From positions 1-23,750 of the forward strand of contig JBOHUX010000014.1 in assembly GCA_050734915.1 (NCBI GenBank): a DNA stretch of 23,750 nt. Direction: 5' to 3'. This stretch comes from JBOHUX01 sp050734915 (GTDB lineage Bacteria; Chloroflexota; Dormibacteria; Dormibacterales; Dormibacteraceae). Made by a program: the position numbers and the translations under genes. Numbering within the stretch: position 1 is the first letter of the stretch; every line of letters starts with the position of its first letter. Shown here one piece after another: positions 15,613 to 20,640 of this stretch. The notes under the pieces were generated by a model. The model worked only from the letters and a program-made list of their open reading frames with translations. It made no database searches and was not told where the DNA came from.

Positions 15613-17117
15613 CCGTATTGCTGGCATCGGCCGCTCAGACCTCCATCCACTACGACCCCCAGCGCGCGCTGCGCGACCTGGCCCAGATCGGGCCCATCGC
15701 GGCCGTCTCGGTCGCGCTGCTGGCGGCGCTCGTCGTCGATCTGCTGCTGCCGGGCCGGCTCCGCGGCGCAGTCGTGGCCGGGATCGCGGTGCTCGGGCTC
15801 CTCGTCTCGCTGGCGCTCGCGTGCCTCCTCTGGCACAGCGGCCAGGGGCGACTCGCCTACAGCGGCTACGCCACGGGGGACAGCTTCGCCACCTTCTTCG
15901 AGGTCCTCTTCTCGATCCTGGGCGTGCTCTCGGTGCTGATCTCCCGACCCTACCTGCGGGCCCGGGGCTATCTCGAGTCGGAGTACCACGTGCTCCTCCT
16001 GGCGGCGGTGGCCGGGATGATGGTGCTGGCGGCGGCGACCTCGCTGGTGACCGTCTTCCTGGGTCTGGAGCTCTTCAGCGTCGCCCTCTACATCTCCTGT
16101 GGCTACGCCCGCCGGGACACCCGCTCGCAGGAGTCCTCGGTCAAGTACCTGATGGTGGGCGGGTTCGGGAGCGCGTTCGTCCTCTACGGGATGGCGCTCA
16201 CCTACGGGGCGACCGGCTCGACCCTCCTGAGCGAGATCTCGAAACGGGTCACGAGCGGCCAGATCGGCGACCCGCTGCTCATCCTCGGGATCATGCTGAT
16301 GGGCGTCGGGTTCGCCTACAAGGTCTCGGCGGCGCCGTTCCACATGTGGACGCCCGACGTCTACGAGGGGGCGCCCACGCCGGTCACGGCCTTCATGTCG
16401 GTGGGGACCAAGGCGGCGGCCTTCGCGATGATCATCCGGGTCTTCAACTCCGGCCTCCCCCACCTCGGCCTCGAATGGCAGGCGCTGCTCGCCTTCGTGG
16501 CCGCGGCCAGCATGCTGGTCGGCAACCTGATGGCGATCGTCCAGACGGGGGTCAAGCGCCTGCTCGCCTACTCGGGCGTGGCCCACGCCGGGTACGTCCT
16601 GATCGGTGTCATCGCCGGCGGACCCTTCGGGATCGCGGCGGTGCTCTTCTACCTCTTCGGCTACATGTTCATGAACTTCGGCGCCTTCGCCATCGTGTCG
16701 ATGGTGTCCGGCGCGGGCCTCGAGCGGGACCGGCTCTCCGACCTCGACGGCCTCGGCTACCGCCGGCCCCTGCTGGGGGTGCTGATGACGGTCTTCATGC
16801 TCTCGCTGGCCGGATTCCCGCCCACCGTCGGGTTCATCGGCAAGTTCTTCATCTTCCAGGCCGGTGTCAGCGCCGGCTACACGTGGCTGGTCGTGATCGC
16901 GGTCATGATGAGCGTGGTCTCGGTCTACTACTATCTGAGGGTCCTGCTGCACGTCTGGACGCCCGTGACCAGGCCCCATGCGCTGGCGGCCGGGATCGGG
17001 CCCCTGGGCGCGGTCGCCTTCGCGGGGGTGTTCTCGGTCCTGCTCGGAATCCTCCCCAGCGTCCTCCTCCTGCTCGGTCAGCTGGGGGCCCACCCGGTCC
17101 TCGCCGCGACGCGCTGA
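15603..17117 (+). CDS. nuoN: NADH-quinone oxidoreductase subunit N (antiporter-like subunit)
   Basis: The 504-residue product is the antiporter-like subunit next to NuoK. Charged residues expected for proton transfer are E156 in FLGLELFSVALYISCGY, K181 in SSVKYLMVGGFGSA, K240 in GFAYKVSAAPFHMWTPDVYEG and K270 in SVGTKAAAF. The GTG at 15603 lies inside the end of nuoM, with AGGTGA a few bases upstream; TTG 15618 is a less likely alternative. The long open frame upstream is nuoM shadow. It is the last gene of the operon and is convergent with a short-chain dehydrogenase 41 bp away. Confidence 0.96.
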   Translation: MALTVLLASAAQTSIHYDPQRALRDLAQIGPIAAVSVALLAALVVDLLLPGRLRGAVVAGIAVLGLLVSLALACLLWHSGQGRLAYSGYATGDSFATFFEVLFSILGVLSVLISRPYLRARGYLESEYHVLLLAAVAGMMVLAAATSLVTVFLGLELFSVALYISCGYARRDTRSQESSVKYLMVGGFGSAFVLYGMALTYGATGSTLLSEISKRVTSGQIGDPLLILGIMLMGVGFAYKVSAAPFHMWTPDVYEGAPTPVTAFMSVGTKAAAFAMIIRVFNSGLPHLGLEWQALLAFVAAASMLVGNLMAIVQTGVKRLLAYSGVAHAGYVLIGVIAGGPFGIAAVLFYLFGYMFMNFGAFAIVSMVSGAGLERDRLSDLDGLGYRRPLLGVLMTVFMLSLAGFPPTVGFIGKFFIFQAGVSAGYTWLVVIAVMMSVVSVYYYLRVLLHVWTPVTRPHALAAGIGPLGAVAFAGVFSVLLGILPSVLLLLGQLGAHPVLAATR

Positions 17118-17132
17118 GCGCCGGGGCGTACG

Positions 17133-17153
17133 GGTCCCCACCGCCGGGGGGCC
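17133..17153. terminator. Possible bidirectional hairpin between nuoN and the convergent dehydrogenase
   Basis: GGTCCCC-ACCGCC-GGGGGGCC can form a stem of about 7 bp with one bulged G, placed between two convergent genes. It has no U-tract in either direction, so it is a weak candidate terminator. Confidence 0.35.
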
Positions 17154-17158
17154 TGGCC

Positions 17159-17914
17159 TCAGAGGTTGGACCGCGACTGGGCGCCGTCAACGGTCCAGGC
17201 TGCGCCGTTGACCCAGCTCGCCTGGTCCGAGCACAGAAAGGCGACCACCGCGGCCACCTCCCGCGGCGAGCCGAAGCGGCCGGTGGGCAGCTCTTGGTCG
17301 ATGAACCTTACGATCCGCTCCGGGTCCGCCACCAGGCGCCGGTGCCAGGAGCCGCCCTCCCAGAGGATCGAGCCGGGCGCGACACAGTTGACGGTGATCC
17401 CGTCCCGGGCGACCTCCCGTGCCATCGAATGGGCGAAGCTGAGCTCGGCCGCCTTGGCGGCGTTGTAGGCGGGAGCGCCGCCCGACTCCCGGCCGAAGAT
17501 CGAGGACACGATCACCACCCGACCCCAGCCCCGCTCCCGCATCGCCGGCAGCGCGAGCCTGGCCAGCCGGACCGCGGGGTAGAGATTGCCGCCCATCACC
17601 GCCTCCAGCTCAGGCACGCCCGTGTCAGCCCAGCTCGACCCGGCCCGGTTGCCGACGTTGTTGACCAGCAGCTCGACCGGGCCCAACGCCTCCACGGTCG
17701 TCCTGAAGGCCGCCTCGCAGCCCGCCTCGGTGGCGAGGTCGGCGACGACGGCGAGGCCGCCGAGAGGAGCCATCGCGGCGCGAAGCGCCGGCCCGCCCCG
17801 CGCCACGCCCCCCACCCTGGCACCTTCCCCGGCCAGGGTCTCGGCGATCGCGAGCCCGATGCCGCGGCTGGCCCCGGTCACCAGCGCCACCCGTCCGCTC
17901 AGCCCTAGGTCCAC
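17159..17914 (-). CDS. Short-chain dehydrogenase/reductase (SDR, FabG-like)
   Basis: The 251-residue product is a classical SDR oxidoreductase. The cofactor loop is TGASRGIG (13-20), followed by LLVNNVGNRAG (83-92, the NNAG-type motif), N110, the catalytic Ser in VIVSSIFGR (S137/S138), and Y150 and K154 in YNAAKAA. The C-terminal GITVNCVAPGS and WVNGAAWTVDGA stretches complete the pattern. The substrate cannot be assigned; 3-oxoacyl-ACP reductase is the usual automatic label, but no fatty-acid genes are nearby. The GTG start has only a weak ribosome-binding site. CAGGAT lies 7 nt upstream, a partial match to the leaderless -10 pattern seen elsewhere in the window. It is divergent from the Nudix gene. 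Confidence 0.93.
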   Translation of the reverse strand: MDLGLSGRVALVTGASRGIGLAIAETLAGEGARVGGVARGGPALRAAMAPLGGLAVVADLATEAGCEAAFRTTVEALGPVELLVNNVGNRAGSSWADTGVPELEAVMGGNLYPAVRLARLALPAMRERGWGRVVIVSSIFGRESGGAPAYNAAKAAELSFAHSMAREVARDGITVNCVAPGSILWEGGSWHRRLVADPERIVRFIDQELPTGRFGSPREVAAVVAFLCSDQASWVNGAAWTVDGAQSRSNL

Positions 17915-17940
17915 GTTCCCGATCCTGGTGCTCTGAGACC

Positions 17941-17946
17941 TAGACT
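17941..17946 (+). promoter_or_regulatory. -10 box TAGACT, candidate near-leaderless promoter of the Nudix gene
   Basis: TAGACT ends 9 nt before ATG 17956 and only 3 nt before the in-frame GTG 17950. Transcription would begin around 17953, which favours the ATG as start. There is no clear -35. Confidence 0.4.
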
Positions 17947-17955
17947 GGCGTGAGG

Positions 17956-18669
17956 ATGGCCATCCCGGCCGGCCTCTCCGGCATGATCAACGAAGGCCCG
18001 GTGGTCGAGCCGCGGCCGTCGGCCAGCGTCCTCGTGGTGCGCGGACGCTCCCCCTGGGAGGTGCTGCTGGTGCGGCGTCCAGACGGCGTCTGTTTCGCTC
18101 CCGGCGCCCACGTGTTCCCAGGAGGCAGCGTCCACGGGGAGGACGCCGCCCACCCCGACCCCCTCCGGGCCGCCGCCATCCGGGAGCTGTTCGAGGAGGC
18201 CGGCGTCCTGCTCGCCCGGTTGCGAGGCCGCACCGCGGATTCGGCGCTGGCGGACCGTCTTCGCCGGGACCTGACCGCGGGCCTGACCTGGCGGGATGCG
18301 GTCGAGCGGGCAGGGCTGGAGCTCGCCTTCGACCGCCTCACACCGCTCACGCGCTGGGTCACGCCCGAGCAGCTTCGGCGCCGGTTCGACACCCGCTTCT
18401 TCCTGGCCCGCATGCCGAGCCGGCAGGAGATCGTCCCCCAGCAAGGCGAGATCGTCGACTGGCGCTGGGCGGAGCCGGCGGGTGCGCTCGGCGATCCCTC
18501 CGTGCAGCTCGTCCATGCCACCCGCCGGATCCTGGAGTCGGTGGCGGGCGAAGAGGACGCCGGGAGCCTGATCGCCCGCCTGCGCCGCCGGCGCCGGATC
18601 CCGTCGGTACGGCCGAGGCTGATTCGGGACGGTGAAGCCTGGCGCATCGTCGAGGACGCCGGCGAGTGA
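17956..18669 (+). CDS. Nudix hydrolase (NUDT19/NUDT8-like)
   Basis: The 237-residue product has the Nudix signature in the insertion-bearing form FPGGSVHGEDAAHPD followed by AAAIRELFEEAGVLL (72-86). Metal-binding glutamates are E77, E80 and E81. The family hydrolyses X-linked nucleoside diphosphates; proteins of this longer subtype are often annotated as CoA or nucleotide diphosphatases, and the substrate here is unknown. The region C-terminal to the box (TRWVTPEQLRRRFDTRFFLA, about 117-136) is typical of the NUDT19-like group. A GTG at 17950 would add two residues. The gene is convergent with the deaminase gene, whose stop lies 5 bp beyond its own. Confidence 0.9.
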   Translation: MAIPAGLSGMINEGPVVEPRPSASVLVVRGRSPWEVLLVRRPDGVCFAPGAHVFPGGSVHGEDAAHPDPLRAAAIRELFEEAGVLLARLRGRTADSALADRLRRDLTAGLTWRDAVERAGLELAFDRLTPLTRWVTPEQLRRRFDTRFFLARMPSRQEIVPQQGEIVDWRWAEPAGALGDPSVQLVHATRRILESVAGEEDAGSLIARLRRRRRIPSVRPRLIRDGEAWRIVEDAGE

Positions 18670-18674
18670 GCCCG

Positions 18675-19175
18675 TCAGCGCCAGAGAGCCCGCCAGCGAT
18701 CGTAGAGGCGGGTCTCCACCCCGCCCTGCCGGAGCACCTCGAGGCCGGCCGGGTCCCGGTAGGCGTTGCGATAGAGGACCCCGGCCACGTTGGAGTTGAC
18801 GATCATCTTGGCGCACATCACGCAGGGCGAGTGCGATACGAACATCACCTTGCCCGGAATCGAGGCGCCCGCCTTGATGAGGGCGTTGGCCTCGGAGTGG
18901 ATGCATCCGCAGCGGCCCGGCTCGGGGAGATCGCAGCCGTTCGGGAGTCCCCGCGCGTTCCCGTTGTACCCGATGCCGAGCACCTGGGTCAAGTCCGCGT
19001 TGGCGATCACGGAGCCGACCTGGGTGCGGGCGCAGGTTGAGCGCTTGGCCAGCTCCTCCGCCATCCGCATGTAGACCTCCTCGAGGGGGATCCGCGGCGG
19101 CGCATCGACCGCCGCCACGGATCCCGTCGATCCCGCCGATCCCGCGCCCGGCCCGCCCGTCCCAGCCACAGCCAC
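18675..19175 (-). CDS. Deoxycytidylate (dCMP) deaminase-like protein
   Basis: The product (166 aa) is a zinc-dependent member of the cytidine/dCMP deaminase family, probably converting dCMP to dUMP for thymidylate synthesis. Catalytic motifs are HSEANA (H93, E95) and PCVMC (C118, C121). RSTCARTQVGSVIA (45-58) and IGYNGNARGLPNGC (68-81) match dCMP deaminases rather than tRNA adenosine deaminases. Extra cysteines (C81, C89, C91) near the active site may bind a second zinc, as in some homologues. The first 30 residues are Gly/Ala/Ser-rich with a 9-nt tandem repeat. GTG 19175 is chosen because TAACCT lies 7 nt upstream, the leaderless spacing; GTG 19118 would give a more usual 147 residues. It is divergent from rmuC. 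Its role fits the nearby ribonucleotide reductase. Confidence 0.88.
   Translation of the reverse strand: MAVAGTGGPGAGSAGSTGSVAAVDAPPRIPLEEVYMRMAEELAKRSTCARTQVGSVIANADLTQVLGIGYNGNARGLPNGCDLPEPGRCGCIHSEANALIKAGASIPGKVMFVSHSPCVMCAKMIVNSNVAGVLYRNAYRDPAGLEVLRQGGVETRLYDRWRALWR
19120..19146. repeat. Three 9-nt tandem units at the deaminase N-terminus
   Basis: GATCCCGTC, GATCCCGCC and GATCCCGCG follow directly on the + strand. On the coding (minus) strand they specify AGSAGSTGS (residues 11-19) if GTG 19175 is the start, or lie in the 5' untranslated region if GTG 19118 is used. Confidence 0.8.
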
Positions 19176-19182
19176 AGCCGGA

Positions 19183-19188
19183 AGGTTA
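19183..19188 (-). promoter_or_regulatory. -10 box TAACCT, candidate leaderless promoter of the deaminase gene
   Basis: On the minus strand TAACCT is followed by 7 nt and then GTG 19175. There is no Shine-Dalgarno sequence. It lies back to back with the rmuC promoter within a 61-bp divergent gap. Confidence 0.45.
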
Positions 19189-19201
19189 ACCCCGCGGGCG
19201 G

Positions 19202-19230
19202 TTGCGGGCCGTGGCCGATCCGCCTACACT
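19202..19230 (+). promoter_or_regulatory. rmuC promoter, leaderless: TTGCGG-N17-TACACT
   Basis: TTGCGG (19202-19207) and TACACT (19225-19230) are separated by 17 nt. The ATG of rmuC follows the -10 box by 6 nt, so the transcript would begin at the start codon. Confidence 0.55.
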
Positions 19231-19236
19231 TGCCCC

Positions 19237-20325
19237 ATGCAGCCCATCGAACTGTTGTTCGCACTCCTCCTCGTCGCCCTCGTCGTCGCCGTGGTCGCGG
19301 TCGCCGTCCTCGTCTCCACGCTCAGCCGCCGCGCGGAGGCACAGGCGCGGGACCTCGGCGAGCTCCGCGCCCAGCTCTCGATGGGCGGGCAGAGCCAGGA
19401 CGCTCACGCGGCGGAGCTTCGCGACCGGCTCAGCCTCACCCACGCCGCCGTGGAGAGCTTCCGCGCCTCGCTCTCCGCCCGCCAGCAGATCGAGGACGAG
19501 GCGCGGCAGAGCCTGCGCCGCCTGGAGGCGATCATCGCCGGCAGCTCCACTCGGGGCGCGGCCGGCGAGAACATCCTCGAGGAGGCGATCCATCATCTGC
19601 CGCCGGACATGGTCCAGCGCAACGCCTGGGTCAACGGCAAGGTGGTCGAGTTCGCCCTCCGCCTGCCTGGGGGCAAGGTCCTGCCGATCGACTCCAAGTG
19701 GACCTCGAGCCAGGCCCTCGAAGGCATCGCCGCCCCCGACCTGGAGCCGGCCCGCCGCGCGCAACTCGCCCTCCAGGTCGAGCGCGAGGTGGACAGGCGG
19801 GTCCGCGAGGTGAGCCAGTACATCGACCCCACCTGCACCACGCCCTGGGCGGTGGCGGCCGTGCCCGACGCCGCCTACTCGGTGTGCCGGGCCGCGTTCG
19901 CCGAGGCGCACAAGCGGCACGTGATCATCATCGGCTACTCGCTCACGCTGCCCTACCTGCTGGCCCTCTACCAGCTCCACCTGCAGTTCGCGCGCAGCGT
20001 CGACATGGAGAACCTGCAGGCGTGCCTGATGGACATCGACCGCCAGATCGACCAGCTCGAGGGCACGCTCGAGAACAAGCTTCAGCGGGCGGTCGTCATG
20101 CTCCAGAACGCCTACGGCGAGGGCAAGCAGGTGGCGGCCCGCGTCCGTGCCGCCACCCACACCATCCAGGCTTCGGAGCGCATCGACAGCGCCCCCAGCC
20201 TGCTCCTCGTCCAGCCCGACCCGGAGAGGCTGGATGCCGGCGCCAGGCCCCCTGAGGACCACCATCGGTCCGGCCCGATCGAGCGCGATGCGCCTCCCCG
20301 CCCGGCGGCGGAAGGGCACCGCTGA
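19237..20325 (+). CDS. rmuC: DNA recombination protein RmuC homologue
   Basis: The 362-residue product has an N-terminal membrane helix (about 5-28), a charged, probably coiled-coil segment (30-100) and the RmuC domain. Family marks are STRGAAGENILEEAI (104-118), VEFALRLPGGKVLPIDSKW (137-155, with D152 and K154 resembling a nuclease-fold core), HVIIIGYSLTLPYLLAL and the later helical region. RmuC proteins limit inversion events between short repeats in E. coli and are thought to be nuclease-like; the exact biochemistry is not settled. This copy is shorter than E. coli RmuC (about 475 aa). The C-terminal 40 residues are a Pro/Arg-rich tail. The ATG directly follows a -10 box, so it is probably translated from a leaderless message. 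Confidence 0.92.
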   Translation: MQPIELLFALLLVALVVAVVAVAVLVSTLSRRAEAQARDLGELRAQLSMGGQSQDAHAAELRDRLSLTHAAVESFRASLSARQQIEDEARQSLRRLEAIIAGSSTRGAAGENILEEAIHHLPPDMVQRNAWVNGKVVEFALRLPGGKVLPIDSKWTSSQALEGIAAPDLEPARRAQLALQVEREVDRRVREVSQYIDPTCTTPWAVAAVPDAAYSVCRAAFAEAHKRHVIIIGYSLTLPYLLALYQLHLQFARSVDMENLQACLMDIDRQIDQLEGTLENKLQRAVVMLQNAYGEGKQVAARVRAATHTIQASERIDSAPSLLLVQPDPERLDAGARPPEDHHRSGPIERDAPPRPAAEGHR

Positions 20326-20451
20326 TCCCCAGGATCCGCATCGATTCCTCGCCTTTTCTCCTCAGCATCTCCACACCTTCAGAACAGGGCCCAACCACCC
20401 ACATCTTGGGGCTCGAACATAGCCGAGGCCAAACATCTAGTGTTTTGACCC
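20326..20451. other. Non-coding gap between rmuC and the nrdJ promoter
   Basis: This is the first part of a 315-bp stretch without a gene. It is noticeably less GC-rich than its surroundings. A weak hairpin GATCC-CCA-GGATC sits on the rmuC stop (20324-20336), and a TTTT tract follows about 15 nt later, too far for a normal terminator. The right end holds the possible NrdR site described separately. I see no small gene here. Confidence 0.6.
20428..20443 (+). promoter_or_regulatory. Possible NrdR-box-like site upstream of nrdJ
   Basis: The right half ATCTAGTGT closely matches the right half of the NrdR consensus (ACACWATATATWGTGT, recalled from memory); the left half is degenerate. It ends 8 nt before the -35 hexamer of the nrdJ promoter, a usual place for this repressor of ribonucleotide reductase genes. 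Only one convincing copy is seen, whereas NrdR boxes normally come in pairs. Confidence 0.35.
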
Positions 20452-20480
20452 TTGACATGGTGCCGGGCCGGGCGTATAGT
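20452..20480 (+). promoter_or_regulatory. nrdJ promoter TTGACA-N17-TATAGT
   Basis: A perfect -35 TTGACA (20452-20457) and a near-perfect -10 TATAGT (20475-20480) are separated by exactly 17 nt. Transcription is predicted near 20487, giving a leader of about 154 nt. This is by far the strongest promoter visible in the window. Confidence 0.8.
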
Positions 20481-20486
20481 CTGGAC

Positions 20487-20640
20487 CGTTAGTTCGGGGC
20501 CCTGGGGCATAAAAGGCGGGCATGCTCTGGGGCCTCTTCCGTCCCCGGCCAAGTCAAGAGTCGCCAGGCCCGACCCGGCACAGCCCCAGGCAATACCGGG
20601 TCGGCGGTCGGGCACGAATTCAGGAGGCGCTCGGAAGAAG
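20487..20640 (+). promoter_or_regulatory. Structured nrdJ leader (candidate cis-regulatory RNA)
   Basis: The leader contains a 9-bp perfect hairpin, CCGACCCGG (20570-20578) with CCGGGTCGG (20596-20604). Its 17-nt loop includes GCCCCAG (20583-20589). That loop is exactly complementary to two upstream copies of CTGGGGC (20502-20508 and 20527-20533), so a pseudoknot is possible. A competing 8-bp stem pairs GCCCGACC (20568-20575) with GGTCGGGC (20606-20613). AGGAGG (20622-20627) and GGAAGAAG (20632-20639) precede the ATG. I do not see the conserved core of a cobalamin riboswitch. Regulation by this RNA is inference. Confidence 0.5.

Noticed and set aside
188..17946. Shared 8-mer AGACCTAG near the mdh and Nudix promoters
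   Set aside because: One such 8-mer match in a window of this size is about what chance predicts, and it occurs in opposite orientations.
20324..20360. Terminator after rmuC (GATCC-CCA-GGATC then TTTT)
   Set aside because: The stem is only 5 bp and the T-run is about 15 nt away, so it does not fit an intrinsic terminator.
20475..20482. Second NrdR box over the -10 (TATAGTCT)
   Set aside because: It matches only part of one half-site, is explained by the -10 hexamer itself, and lies 39 nt from the first, not an obvious helical phasing.
20487..20640. Classical cobalamin riboswitch before nrdJ
   Set aside because: I could not find a convincing B12 box or the conserved core around it; the structure noted is different. 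A covariance-model search would settle this.
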